This document shows, piece by piece, positions 13,701 to 22,844 of a DNA stretch of 64,000 nt. This DNA is from Styela clava (lineage: Eukaryota; Chordata; Ascidiacea; Stolidobranchia; Styelidae): assembly GCF_964204865.1 (NCBI RefSeq), contig NC_135250.1, positions 4,092,001 to 4,156,000 on the forward strand. The letters are read 5' to 3'. A program made the translations under genes and the position numbers. The notes below the pieces were generated by a model. That model had not been told where the DNA came from and ran no database searches. It saw nothing but the letters and a program-made list of their open reading frames with translations. Each line of letters begins with the position of its first letter. Within the stretch, counting starts at the first letter, position 1.

Positions 13701-13982
13701 ACAACAATTGTTACAAAAGCAAAGAAACAATAAGTCTCATACCAATTTTGATTGCAATCACAACAAATTTGTTAAGCTATTTTTTAGCTAAAACATCAAA
13801 ATTTGGTTTTTGTTTAGTTGTGGCAGCACCCGACGGGCCATATTGAATTACCAAACGGGCCGGATTCGGCCCTCGGGCTGTAATTAGCCCATGTCAGTTT
13901 CAAACCCATTTATTGACATACCCATCAAGTTTATCGAAAACGTATTGAATTGAGTCACCTTGGTCGCTTTTCTTGCTGACAT
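1727..13982 (-). CDS. VIPAS39: VIPAS39 / SPE-39, VPS33B-interacting trafficking protein (13 exons)
   Basis: Complete gene reconstructed by splicing. Exons on the minus strand: 13959-13982, 13325-13461, 12537-12633, 11775-11853, 10208-10341, 9389-9524, 8141-8348, 7288-7513, 6475-6572, 4526-4649, 3770-3859, 2479-2571, 1727-1747. All introns are GT-AG and all phases agree, giving 1467 nt, 488 aa (human about 493). The acidic N-terminus carries the family motif EDYWN..ALTKFNFDDEEDE. The middle matches the VIPAR domain: LLDAAIRRHDGNAILSITLF, RPVAVDHYCAYL, GRTEEAAMLKYRHCL and HPRRENLTNKSVITTLYYCC. The last exon encodes only ETKWKN plus stop, like the human C-terminus. The family binds VPS33B (CHEVI) and acts in late endosome/lysosome and apical recycling traffic. 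Start: MSARKATK, the first ATG before the conserved acidic motif. Introns hold many MITEs. The gene lies 885 bp downstream of GTF3C4 on the same strand. Confidence 0.95.
2170..2369. mobile_element. MITE family B, copy 1 (VIPAS39 intron 12 to 3' side)
   Basis: Starts with AGTACTCCCGTAGTGTGTGT and ends with CTTCTGGAGCACC. The interior has ACCAGGTTAGGGTTAGGCC, GTTCGGGGACTGTC and GTAGGCGAACAAAATTAG, the diagnostic B-family order. It lies in the last VIPAS39 intron. Confidence 0.85.
2751..3136. mobile_element. hAT-like non-autonomous element with perfect 8-bp target duplication
   Basis: Left end CAGGGGTTCC, right end GGGAACTCCTG, flanked on both sides by the identical 8-mer CTCTAACT (2743-2750 and 3137-3144). 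Subterminal GGGTCGCGACCCC and TTTGGGGTCG motifs are typical of hAT MITEs. It is in VIPAS39 intron 11. Confidence 0.9.
3434..3715. mobile_element. Transposon fragment, hAT-like
   Basis: Begins with a hAT-like end, GCAGTTTCCAAACCGC, followed by GC-rich subterminal sequence (CAGCCAGCGGGCGG). A possible opposite end is TTGACCCCTG near 3711. No clear target duplication. The similar end GGTTAGAAACCACTGC at 4332-4347 is probably a separate fragment because VIPAS39 exon 11 lies between them. Confidence 0.45.
4410..4450 (+). repeat. SINE 3' tail fragment
   Basis: The text CCCCTGGGATAAATATGG and AAATCC matches the 3' end of the tRNA-derived SINE copies elsewhere in the window (for example 47342, opposite strand). 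Only the tail is present. Confidence 0.5.
4701..4912. mobile_element. MITE family B, copy 2
   Basis: Starts GATACTCCCATAGTATGTGT and ends ACTTCTGAAACGCC, with the B-family interior (GTTCGAGGACTGTCTGTGTT, ATATACCCCCTGACC, ACTTGATGTAAAGTAGGC). It is in VIPAS39 intron 9. Confidence 0.85.
5863..6369. mobile_element. hAT-like element, CAGGGGTTCTCAA ends
   Basis: Left end CAGGGGTTCTCAACCTGG, right end TTTGAGAACCCCTG. Flanking 8-mers TATTAGTT (5855-5862) and CATTAGTT (6370-6377) match at 7 of 8. About 507 bp, non-coding. It is in VIPAS39 intron 9. Confidence 0.88.
7020..7115 (+). repeat. Dispersed repeat F, copy 1
   Basis: The text ATCCTTGCATTATACGGATA, GGATCCGCTAGCA and GGGAGTTAGTCTCGC recurs at 28425-28510 in the same order and orientation, with about 80% identity by eye. 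There it leads into a retroposon-like tail. Confidence 0.65.
7790..8097. mobile_element. hAT-like MITE, CAGGGCTACTCAAC ends
   Basis: Left end CAGGGCTACTCAAC and right end GTTGAGTAGCCCTG are perfect 14-bp inverted repeats. Subterminal GC-rich GGTCCGGATTCGGACC. The right flank TGCTATGA resembles TGCTATAG a few bases before the left end, so the exact left boundary is uncertain. It is in VIPAS39 intron 7. Confidence 0.82.
8539..8695. mobile_element. Short hAT-like MITE
   Basis: Ends CAGTGACTCCCAACC and GGTTGGGAACCGCTG. Flanking 8-mers TTCTATGC and TTCTGTGA match at 5 to 6 positions. 157 bp. It is in VIPAS39 intron 6. Confidence 0.78.
8880..8945 (-). repeat. Retroposon 3' tail, minus orientation
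   Basis: On the minus strand a GGAAAAAATAAACTTCAC sequence runs into a short CTATGA microsatellite (8889-8902). Several other tails in this window have the same plan: an AATAAA-like motif followed by a simple repeat. Confidence 0.45.
9706..9884. mobile_element. MITE family A, copy 1
   Basis: Long terminal inverted repeats: GGTACTCCCAAAGTATGTGA at the left, CACATACTACGGTAGTACC at the right, each with the AACCAAGATGG / CCATCTTGGTT module and the CACCGG / CCGGTG module. The core has GGGGACTAGCCAAGTGACTC. It is in VIPAS39 intron 5. Open frames here on both strands are by-products of the palindrome. Confidence 0.88.
10696..11677. mobile_element. hAT-like element, TAGGGCTGTCC ends, about 980 bp
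   Basis: Left end TAGGGCTGTCC, right end GGACAGCCCTA. Flanking 8-mers CTGAGAAT (10688-10695) and CTGCGAAT (11678-11685) match at 7 of 8. Subterminal ATTCGAAATCGAAT motifs at both ends. The interior shares GAACACAAGGAGAAAAAGGC-like and AGTTCTATAAATAGAATCGA-like text with 53763-53870. It is in VIPAS39 intron 4. No transposase seen. Confidence 0.87.
12243..12479. mobile_element. MITE family A, copy 2
   Basis: Left GGTGCTCTCGAAGTATGCGA, right CACATACTTCGGAAGCCCC, with the AAGATGGCGGACATCGG module inverted at the other end and GGTTAGGGTTAGGCGATAAT inside. It is in VIPAS39 intron 3, 58 bp downstream of exon 3's donor side. Confidence 0.87.
12712..12790 (+). repeat. Possible degraded tRNA-derived SINE head
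   Basis: TGGTCTTGTGG resembles a Pol III A box, and TTGGATTCTAATTCAAGG about 40 bp downstream resembles a decayed B box. No 3' tail matching the main SINE family was found. Confidence 0.35.
13605..13897. mobile_element. hAT-like MITE, CAGGGATGGGC ends
   Basis: Left end CAGGGATGGGCAAGAT, right end TTAGCCCATGTCAG. Flanking 8-mers TTCCAAAC (13597-13604) and TTTCAAAC (13898-13905) match at 7 of 8. GC-rich GGCCGGATTCGGCCC subterminal hairpin. It is in VIPAS39 intron 1. A related element lies at 52688. Confidence 0.87.
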
Positions 13983-14302
13983 TTTTTCCTGCTTTTGTAT
14001 ATTCCTTTATTAATGCCAAACAACAAACATGAAAAATCCAATTCTGATTTCTCTATTCTATATCACCATTTTCATGTAAATAAATACAATTTACGCTAAA
14101 AAAAGGGTGTTGGCAGTGAAGTAAAAATGGGGAAAATAAGTGGAACATGATTTAAATAATATCGTCATAAAAAGACAATAAAATGCACATAGTATAAGAA
14201 AACGCCAATCCTAAGAGATTTCATATGGTTAGATAGCAGTGGATCCTTTGTATATGACCTTGTTCAGAGCAAAAGACATGTATATGCGCCTTATACACAA
14301 CA

Positions 14303-14492
14303 GCGCTCTAGAAGCATGTGTACAAATATGGAGGTAACTAATTTTGTTCGCCTACTTTACATCAGGTTGTGTAAAGGGACTGACACCTATTGACATGGTA
14401 ACAGAAGCCGTCCCCGAACTTGCAATAGAATTAAAATAAGGCAATCAGGATAAAACGTTGGCCTAACCTGGCACACACACTACAGGTGTACC
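14303..14492. mobile_element. MITE family B, copy 3 (inverted), in the GTF3C4-VIPAS39 spacer
   Basis: Reads GCGCTCTAGAAGCATGTGTA to ACTACAGGTGTACC, the reverse of the B consensus, with GTAACTAATTTTGTTCGCC and GTCCCCGAACTTGCAATAGA inside. It fills part of the 885-bp spacer between VIPAS39 and GTF3C4. The rest of the spacer has no gene I can support. Confidence 0.85.
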
Positions 14493-14866
14493 CAAAACAG
14501 TTCCAACAATCTCTTAAACATAATCATCTCCACATTATTAACATTCACGCCTGCCATGATGTGTTATTAAGCAGGATGTTTCACAGAGCATTGATAACTT
14601 CCTTGTTTATTTCCTTTTCAATGACTAACCATAAACAAGTACACTGTGATGCAATTATAAATGAAATTTTGACCATCGCTCAGGCAATAGGTTGGCCCAG
14701 ATTTTCAAGATTGCATGTAAATTATAAATGAATACAAAAATCCTATCCTATTTGGAGTCAAAGATCAAGGTAGTTTCTAAGCATCCTAAGGAATTTCCCA
14801 TTAAAGCATACTGATGGGTCAAAGGTCAAGAGAATTTATTTTGAAGCATATTAAAATAAGAAACAA

Positions 14867-17020
14867 TTAAATCATAGGAAGACCACTGTATATTGAACAA
14901 TCTTGTAACAGGCCATTGATCGCACATTCTTCCGCATTCCCTGAATCATTTAAATTCAATGCCCTTGAATTACTGATTTCACACTTTCTTGCTTTGAAAC
15001 AATGAAGAGCACAAAATGTCAAGCAACATCGAAACCAAGTCATTGATTTAGACTCTGTTATGGCAGATTTAGCGTCCTCAGACATGGTTAAAAATTCTCT
15101 TGTTATCGGACACGTTTCCTTTTTAACAAGCTCATAATTTTTTGAGGTTCGTACCTTTTCTACAAAACTAAAATCATCTTCGTTTAAAATATTTTTGTTT
15201 TTCCACAACCAATTTATGATAGTTTTTATAGGAATTTGATGAGTTTCAGTTTTTTCATTGTTTGAATTTATGAACCAGTGTTTTATAACTTTCATCATTT
15301 GCCTGCTTGATAATATTTTTTCATTCTGCAGAATTTTTTTTGAGTAATCTTGTCCCCCTTCCGAAAAAACAGCAGAATAAATTTTCAACAGAATCCATGT
15401 CAAGCGTAACTTATTGCTTTCCGCATCATCGAAATCAAGAAACCGTTCTAGGCAAGTTCTCAGTAATACAGAGTCTGACTCATTCTTAAACACACTTTTG
15501 TTAATAAGATGAAGTCGAATGGACTCAACCAAATCTAGTTTCATTTTTTCCTCTGCATTATTTTGTTCTACTTGAGCGCACAATGATTGAAAACATTCCA
15601 TTCCGCTTTTAAGAGTTAAAATTTCCAAATACGCTGAATTTTCAACAAGTATAGATAATGATACTTTGGGTTTTGATCGTAAATTCGCAACAAAAGCTCC
15701 GTTAGGTGATAAAATATGATAATGCGTTGTTTCGTGAAAAACCATAGAAGATTGATTAGTCTGCTCCGATAAAACCTCATACTGTAGTCTTAGATTCTCC
15801 TCGGTAGATTTTTTCAAAACAACTTTAGCTTGACGACCATCTCTACTGATTGTAAGCCACGAAGCGGGTTGGTCTACAAATTGTATATTCACAACTGGAA
15901 GAATGTGTAACCCAATTAAAACTGAATGTGATATCAACGCAAGATCAGAAGATATTTTCATATATAAAAGCAAAGGTCCTTTTGCCACAAGCAAACCAGT
16001 GTCATCACCTTCATCAGTTTCTCTCCAATCAATAGCAGAAACCGTGAGCTGGTCTCTGTCGTTCCAAACTTCATTCTCTTTCAACAAATTTCCATCTAAG
16101 TCAATCTCTAAACAATTGACCACGCCTTCAATTCCCCCAATTGCTAGTTTGAGAATTTCTTCTTCATTCGATCCAATTTTCAACCAGCTAATACTTTTAA
16201 TCCCTTTTAAATTTGTTTTAATGTAACTCACAATAGTCACAACTGAAGTTGAACTAATCGGCAGATGCAACTTCCAAATTATTACAAAGTTATTTTTCGT
16301 ACCAGTGGCAAGAAATATAAATTTTTCATTGGAACTTTTTATGTATGTTTTATCCCACCATTCCATGCAAACAATACAAGGTGCATATTGTTTCTCGACT
16401 ATATTCTGGGATTTTAATTTTTGTGTTGGGAATTTAATTTTAGGGTAATATTGTTCATTTTTAAGCAGAATTTTGACTAATATTTCAGTTAGATTTCTAA
16501 TGTTGTTCCATTGTACAAATATACCATCAGAAGATTTTGAAAACAATTGAAGCTGATGCCCCATTGTCAAAGTGGCAAGAACAGTTCCGCTACCTACTGC
16601 ACACCCTAGTGGTGAAAACTGAACCGCTCGGAATCCCATGTCTCCAACTTCTTCTGATCCATGAGATCTATTTATGCTAAGATCCATATGCATTCGATAA
16701 ATTTCGAAGTCAGGGTAAGCAGAATTTTTGGACGGTACAGCACACAACATGTCATAATCATACATCATTTTCCGAGCTCCAGCGTCGTAATCAAGCGATT
16801 CAATCGGCGAGATGGCTTGGATTTTGAAACACATTTCCGAGCTGTTCACGTCATATAATGGATTCAGATCATATAGCATTACATTTTTACTCGTAGCAAC
16901 TGCAATGCAATTATCTTTTGACCAGTCCAATACATAATCGCCAACGATCCTATCCCGCAAGTCTACATTGCTTGCAACAGATAAAACATTTGTCTTATTG
17001 TTACTGGTAGCAAGTTCCAT
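14867..17020 (-). CDS. GTF3C4: General transcription factor 3C polypeptide 4 (TFIIIC90), intronless
   Basis: One uninterrupted 717-aa frame (human about 822 aa). The family is a subunit of TFIIIC, which binds Pol III promoters and helps recruit TFIIIB. The N-terminal half looks like a WD-type propeller: residues 30-65 VLDWSKDNCIAVATSKNVML, then FRAVQFSPLGCAVGSGTVLA near 127-146, which matches the family's W/F-SP-GC motif, and later HSVLIGLHILPVVNIQFV, matching the family's VTGLHSLPIV segment. A variable helical region follows. The C-terminus aligns with the TFIIIC90 zinc domain through W-x-RCCLTF (about 662-669), yet several metal cysteines are missing. The start MELATSN is the first ATG. A tttatt (AATAAA on the coding strand) at 14835-14840 would be the polyA signal 27 nt past the stop. 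It is diverged, so the identity rests on motif order. Confidence 0.85.
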   Translation of the reverse strand: MELATSNNKTNVLSVASNVDLRDRIVGDYVLDWSKDNCIAVATSKNVMLYDLNPLYDVNSSEMCFKIQAISPIESLDYDAGARKMMYDYDMLCAVPSKNSAYPDFEIYRMHMDLSINRSHGSEEVGDMGFRAVQFSPLGCAVGSGTVLATLTMGHQLQLFSKSSDGIFVQWNNIRNLTEILVKILLKNEQYYPKIKFPTQKLKSQNIVEKQYAPCIVCMEWWDKTYIKSSNEKFIFLATGTKNNFVIIWKLHLPISSTSVVTIVSYIKTNLKGIKSISWLKIGSNEEEILKLAIGGIEGVVNCLEIDLDGNLLKENEVWNDRDQLTVSAIDWRETDEGDDTGLLVAKGPLLLYMKISSDLALISHSVLIGLHILPVVNIQFVDQPASWLTISRDGRQAKVVLKKSTEENLRLQYEVLSEQTNQSSMVFHETTHYHILSPNGAFVANLRSKPKVSLSILVENSAYLEILTLKSGMECFQSLCAQVEQNNAEEKMKLDLVESIRLHLINKSVFKNESDSVLLRTCLERFLDFDDAESNKLRLTWILLKIYSAVFSEGGQDYSKKILQNEKILSSRQMMKVIKHWFINSNNEKTETHQIPIKTIINWLWKNKNILNEDDFSFVEKVRTSKNYELVKKETCPITREFLTMSEDAKSAITESKSMTWFRCCLTFCALHCFKARKCEISNSRALNLNDSGNAEECAINGLLQDCSIYSGLPMI

Positions 17021-17198
17021 ACTGATGATAAGCTACCACACCTGAATAAATTTAAACATTTGAAATAGGAGTTTAGTTTTCCATAAGGGTGTACCTGTAA
17101 GTGTTGGACAAATACCGGTACACAGTACTGCAATAAAGCTGTGTAATAGACCCTATAGTAGATGATGTGTCCAGTTCGTTTCAAAGATAATTAATTAG
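17021..17198. other. GTF3C4 upstream region
   Basis: 5' flank of GTF3C4. It holds the palindromic ATACCGGTAC motif at 17110-17119 and no recognisable repeat. It probably contains the GTF3C4 promoter, which I cannot delimit. Confidence 0.35.
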
Positions 17199-17475
17199 TA
17201 AGTAAGTAAGTTTATTTCGACTCCATAATCAGCAATAGACGATAAAATATTTGATAAAAACATAACGAGAATGTCGGTCGGAGACTGAAGACTTATCGAT
17301 CGAAACTGCGGTTTCGATTCATGACTCTATCTAAATATAGATAAGTAATAAATAAAACTGATTATAGAATCGAGAAAGCAAACGAAACCTCAAGTAAGTT
17401 TTAAAGTGTACAGATTTTAGGTGGGAAGGTATTGATAAAAGTAGTACTGTAGTAGTACGGTACGTGTTCGCTTAT
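17189..17475 (-). mobile_element. SINE-like retroposon with TTAC-repeat tail, copy 1
   Basis: Read on the minus strand it ends GATTATGGAGTCGAAATAAA followed by CTTACTTACTTACTAATTAA, a microsatellite tail. A second copy at 44428-44605 shares the ends and the segment ACTGATTATAGAATCG plus AAACCTCAAGTA. Copy 2 lacks about 70 bp of the middle, including CTTATCGATCGAAACTGCGG. Confidence 0.75.
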
Positions 17476-18081
17476 CCAAATTATTGATTATGTTCTGCAA
17501 TATTCTGATATTTGTTTCAATATAAAATCTGAAAATATGTATTGTAATTTTGTGTACGTAGGCCTACATTGCAACAACTTAACCTTACGCCCTACGTTAC
17601 CTAATCCAATGACTGTAGTCCAGACTAGAACCTTGAAAATTTGCTACCCTACCGGCTACCGCCATGTTCCTACTACATTACTAAAATAGCGATGTCCGTT
17701 ACGCTTACGGTGCCGGTATGTCAATACAGTCTACTATAATGGTTATATCCACAATGAAATGACTTCGTCTCTACGAGAATAGTTATGTCGATACATCATT
17801 ATGAGACTGTCGATTCCCGCTATGTCCCTACTAGACTATAACTGTGAATGAACGCCTCCTCTAAAATTGCTACGTTTCTTCTTTCGGCGTGAGCCGCTTG
17901 GAGGTAGGACGTATACATTTGTATCTTAATCAATCTTTGGTAATATGAATTTGGCGTAGTTTAAATTTACATCATCACTTCTGCTTTGCTGCCGTTTGCT
18001 ACGTGCTGAGGAGTAATTGGGATTTAAAAAAAGATGAAAAAAGACTCCGCAAAATCTGGTATGTGCAAATACACCGGTATC
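17476..18081. other. Intergenic, no gene seen
   Basis: No conserved frame or RNA gene is visible. A few TACCGG-containing motifs (17640-17715) occur. The rest is unremarkable. Confidence 0.3.
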
Positions 18082-19334
18082 GGTTCCTCTAATTACCGGA
18101 ACGGACCCTAAATTACCGGAACGGGGTGGGAAACATACATAAACCTACCGGAACGGACCTTTAGATGTCTTGCATATGTCATTTCATATACTTCCATGCA
18201 ATTTTTATAATAAATCGGCAAACTTGGGGGGACAGTGGTAAAAATCGACAATCAAAACCTTCTTGCATGTTATCAGCCTTTAATTTTCCTTGTAGATAAG
18301 ATAACGGGGCTCGAAGCTGTGTTATCAGTAGAGAAATCAGCAGGAGCACTCTGAACCGTCCTCGCTATAAAGGCTATAGCGACAATCGTTTTCAACTCGT
18401 GGTCACCTCTCGCATTTTCCTATGCTGAAATTTTAAATTCAAGTATTTTGTCAAATATGTTCACGTACTTCAACCAGTTCCAATATAAAATGTTTAGCTA
18501 CATAGTTACAATGTCTGCACAAAAATGTTTGTGAAAACAGTTTTTAACATATTAGTAAATTTTGAAGGAGTCATTTTAGAGGATCAGATTTGTATGTATG
18601 TAGATAAACAAGAGGACGATGCTCAAATATATGGACACGAAGCAATATGCAATATATCAAGGTAGATTACAGTGCCGGAACGGCACTTTTTACGGCTGAC
18701 AGGAACGCGAACTAAAATAACAACATTTTCATTTTAATGACAGGCTTAGGTGGATATTTATGTTGTGCTACATAGTCACAACACCTGCACAAGAATGTTT
18801 GTGGAAACAATTTTTATTTGTTTCAATCTGAATCTATGACTACGTTATCTTATCTACAAGGAAAATTAAAGGCTAATAACATATAAGAAGGTTTTGATTA
18901 TCGATTTTTATCATTAATTCATATTGATAAGAGATGATACAGGAATTGATTGCTCAATTTACATCCACTAGGCGGCGCAAAATGAAATTGGTATTTTCTA
19001 CCATTTATCCCCCCAAATTTTCTAATTATATTTGAGAAATCGCTTAGAAGAACATAAAATATCCTTTGCAAGATTTATACAAGTCCGTTCCGGTAAGTTT
19101 AGGTAGGTTTTTCACTGCGTTCCGGCAATTTAATTCGTTCCGGTAATTAAAGAAAATTATTTTTACCACTGACCCCCCTCCTCCCCTCCCAAGTTTGCCG
19201 ATTTATTATAAAAATTGCATGGAAGTATATGAAATGACATATGCAAGACATCTAAAGGTCCGTTCCGGAAGGTTTATGTATGTTTTCCACCCCGTTCCGG
19301 TAATTTAGGGTCCGTTCCGGTAATTAAAGGAACC
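18082..19334. mobile_element. Fold-back DNA element with nested inverted repeats
   Basis: Outer arms of about 165-175 bp (18082-18244 and 19157-19334) are near-identical inverted copies starting GGTTCC and carrying several AATTACCGGAACGG units. A second inverted pair lies inside (18236-18307 with 18843-18915, sharing AATCAAAACCTTCTT and CTTGTAGATAAGATAACG). A third partial copy of the terminal motif array, in right-end orientation, lies at 19079-19152. Two internal direct repeats (18492-18545 and 18762-18818) share CTACATAGT and TGCACAA-AATGTTTGTG. No transposase frame and no clear target duplication. Confidence 0.85.
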
Positions 19335-20053
19335 CCAAATATATAATTGGGTTTAGTAGGCTACAATACATGTCTCAAGTCACAGCTAGAAGCATGGAAG
19401 GGTAAACAGGTGAAATACTAGAATTGAAAACTAAACAAAAAGTAATAGCGCCGAAGATAACAACTTGGTTAGTGGAAACAAATGGAATACAACAATTAGA
19501 AACAATCAACATTCTAAATGATGAACAACGAAATAATAGGATTCGGATAATAAAGACTACTTTGGCATTGCTGTACGGGTTACCCAAGATTCCAATTTTA
19601 CATACTTGCTTCGCAAAGAACTAAGGAAAAAGAGATGGACAGACAGGCATTTTATATGAAACATTGCACCTAGTGTACAGCACATCACAACGTCGGATTT
19701 TATTTACAATGAGGAAATCAACCAAAAGACATTTCGATTTTTATGAGCTCCTGCAACCTTACTCTGTGGATATTATTTTGGCAATATCTATTTTTTCCTC
19801 TTCTGCTGCCAATAAGTGGTTATGTACCACCTAGAACACCAGCATAATTTGAATTTTCTACTGTAACATCAATGTTTCACTTTTGCTCATGGAATTTCTT
19901 TGTGTGAGTGTGTAACTGAGATTGCTTTTACTGTTTTAATAAATGGTTTTACACCTCCATGTTGCCTGCCAATATTGACAGTGTTTGGATATTGTTTTGG
20001 TAAATAGTTCCAATGTATATAGCTTTTTGTGTTTTTTCCTGTGTTACTTCGAA
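19335..20053. other. Intergenic, no gene seen
   Basis: Short open frames occur on both strands around 19375-19624 with no recognisable domain and no splice support. I treat them as chance. Confidence 0.3.
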
Positions 20054-20540
20054 CCAATGAGCATATATACAATGAGTGGAAACTTGCAAAGATTTGCTCA
20101 TTTTGGTATTGTTCCCTGCATTTTTTACGTCGTCCGGCTAAATGGTTCGTTGCATATTAAGAAAACGCATTGCTCGCTGCCAAGATCCCTTGCTTCAGCC
20201 GAGTCGGGTGCGAAATTGGCCGTATTGAGGTCTTTAATTCTTCAATACATATTTGGTTTTGGGTTTCGAAGTATGGTACGCTGAAAGCATACAACTATGG
20301 GCATATGCTTATTGGGAATGCATATCTATTAGACAGAAAACGTAGCTACAGTACAGAATATGAACCAGTCGCCCAGTGGAGTGCGGTTATTTATGTATTT
20401 ATTAGGATAAGGTCTCTCAGAGAAGAACCACGGTCTCTCGTCCGGTTACCATTCCAAGTCGGGTATGGGATTAGTTATATTGTTTGTTTTCGGAAACATG
20501 GACTTGAAGCATGGAATATGTAGAAAAATATAGAGAATTA
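20054..20540 (+). repeat. Long dispersed repeat E, copy 1 with SINE-tail segment
   Basis: 20054-20404 is the inverted partner of 23652-24001 (shared text CGTCGTCCGGCTAAATGG-like, TTTGGTTTTGGGTTTCGAAG, CTTATTGGGAATGCATATCT). It is followed by CCACGGTCTCTCGTCCGG and CCAAGTCGGGTATGGGATTA, part of the SINE family seen at 47342 and 33012. A short piece recurs at 20829-20905. Frames in this segment are not genes. Confidence 0.75.
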
Positions 20541-20929
20541 TAGAATAAACAACCCATTTGAGAGGGAATTGAAAAATTTATGTGAAGCGTTATTTCAAAA
20601 AGAAAATTATATGTTTATGATATGTATTTTATATTTACTAATTTCATTTTTATTGTTTTATATCAATGCGTTTATTAAAATAACCTAATTATGGTATGGA
20701 TTACTACTGGAATTGAACAAAATAAATACTGAATCATGGATGCAAAATGGAATATGAACTTATTTATATTATATTATTTTAACCGTAATTAAAATCACTC
20801 ATTGAGTGAACGAATGAGCATACTGTAATGCTTATTGGGAATACATACCATCTATTAGGCAGAAAACTTAACTACAGAACAGAATATGAACCAGCCAAGT
20901 GGTGACCTGGGATATTGTATTCATTGATA

Positions 20930-21050
20930 TAGATAGAGATAGTTTATTTTGAAAAGTTCACAATCTGACAATACAAACAAATAAAAAATGGAGAGTTCTG
21001 GAGAGCGAGCAAAACCTTTAAAAAAGTATAAAACACGATGAGTATCATGT
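20930..21050 (-). repeat. Retroposon 3' tail, minus orientation
   Basis: On the minus strand the sequence ends GAACTTTTCAAAATAAACTA followed by a TCTCTATCTA simple repeat, the same AATAAA-plus-microsatellite plan as the other tails. Confidence 0.45.
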
Positions 21051-21132
21051 GCCCGCCGTGTTATAGCAAGTAGTAATGTGTAATGAATTTAATTCACTAT
21101 GGTAAATGAATTGCTATCTTTTTATTTGTTAT

Positions 21133-21590
21133 GAGCACACTTGCTGGAACTCCATAATCTATTATTTTATTTGTTAGTAACACTTTTTATAAAAATATCA
21201 AATTGTTTATCATACTTGCATCCATATTTCGCCCTAAATTCAATGACACTTTCTCTGTATCCAAATATCTATGTACATGACCACATTATTTATTTTTTAG
21301 TAATACTTCATTTAAAAGTATCTTAATGTTTATTATACTTGCTATTCTGGTATTTAATCAGTTTTTTGCCTTAAATTTTATTCTATGATACTTGCTCTGT
21401 ATCCAAATATCTATATGTATATGAGCACTTTATTTATTTTTTAGTACCGGTAATACTTATTTAAAAATAACCTATTGTTTATCATTGCTATTTCAGTATA
21501 TTATCAATATTTCGCCTTAAAATTCATTCTATGATACGTGCTCTGTAGCCGAATATAGATATGTACATGAGCACTTTATTTCATATATAT
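21133..21590. repeat. Tandem repeat, about 146-bp unit, 3 copies
   Basis: The landmark GAGCAC/GACCAC followed by TTTATTT recurs at 21133, 21279, 21423 and 21569 (spacings 146, 144, 146). Each unit carries TTAGTAA-ACT, TATTTCGCC or TTTTGCC, and CTCTGTATCCAAATATCTAT. The copies are diverged. Confidence 0.8.
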
Positions 21591-22084
21591 ATATATCTGC
21601 TAGAGAAGGGTCAAATCCTGATCATGTATTAATGTGTGTCACTATCCTCCAAATCACTTGCCAGTCATAATCAAGTATTATAATTTGATGTGTTCAAATT
21701 ATAGTGTATAAAGAAATCTACTCATGATTTCATTACTATTATCAAATGTTTATAATTAAAGTGCTATAATAATAGAATTTTCCTCATCTTTGCCCATGTC
21801 CTATCACATTAATTTTTAGTAGATAAATTTTCCAAATAATAGGTATCCTCGCTAACCCATTTTTATGCAGTTGATATGCAATACATGTCAACTTATCAGC
21901 TGAATAAATGATGATCTTAGGACAAAACATGATTATTTAGTACTTTCCAAATCAAAAATTCTTGTGAATAATGTATATAGTGAATACGGTATATGAGAGC
22001 TATTGAAGAATTTAACACCGAACCTGTTAAATGACCCCAAATGTTGTAACGTTGTCTCCCAGTCAAACACCTGAGCATCTGTTT

Positions 22085-22142
22085 TTTTTATTATAATTTA
22101 TATATGTTCATGGTTTGACGAACGAAATAAACTCTCTCTCTC
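22085..22142 (+). repeat. Non-LTR retrotransposon 3' tail with CT microsatellite
   Basis: GGTTTGACGAACGAAATAAA is followed by CTCTCTCTCTCTA. The same end, inverted, is at 38610-38665, and a related end without the CT run is at 28530-28585. The 3' end of a LINE or SINE is likely; no reverse transcriptase is visible upstream. Confidence 0.6.
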
Positions 22143-22645
22143 TATTAGTTTAAAATACTGTAAATATTTGCATATCAAAACTTGTCATTTATTTCGTTCC
22201 ATCCATGTATTTTCAACTGTTTTTCCAATAAAACGTACTTATGCCTTACTGTTACTACTGTTATTTGTAGCTTATTATTGTTAGCTAACTATTTTGAGGT
22301 GGGGCGCAAGACTTCACAAATTCTAAAAAGGGGGTGCAGCTTGAAAAGTTTGGGAATGTTTGTATGTAGTAGACCCTAACCTGGTACACATGGTTCCAGT
22401 GTCTACCAACTGGGTTTACATACTTCAATTTGTATTACAGTTGTAAAACAGAAAAAAGCTGAATGTCGGTCTTATTCCATCTGTAAATTTACCAAAAACT
22501 CCACAAAGAATGAACAATGTGCCAGACCATGTGTATTATCGATGAAATGAAAAGTGACATATAAAAAATACAGAAGCTGTAGAAAATATTTCGCATTCCA
22601 AAAAAATTAGTTCACATATTAAATATTTTACATTACAAAAAAAAT

Positions 22646-22844
22646 GGTGCTCCAGAAGTATGTGTACCAATATGAAGGTAACTAATTTTGTTCGCCTATT
22701 TTATATCAAGTTGTGTAAATGGACTAAATTCTATCGGTAGGGGGATGGATATTCACTTGTGTAACACAGACAATTTCCGAACTTTTAATAGAACAAAAAT
22801 AAGGAGAATCGTAACCTAACCTGGTACACATACTACAAGAGTAC
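22646..22844. mobile_element. MITE family B, copy 4 (inverted)
   Basis: GGTGCTCCAGAAGTATGTGT to ACTACAAGAGTACC, with GTAACTAATTTTGTTCGCC and TAACCTAACCTGGTACACAT inside. A partial family-A end, CCTAACCTGGTACACAT, lies separately at 22375-22400. Confidence 0.85.

Noticed and set aside
15307-16858. Plus-strand frames within GTF3C4
   Set aside because: Shadows of the minus-strand coding frame.
20170-20523. 117-codon frame recurring at 23647-23886
   Set aside because: It is repeat E, found twice in inverted orientation, with no recognisable domain.
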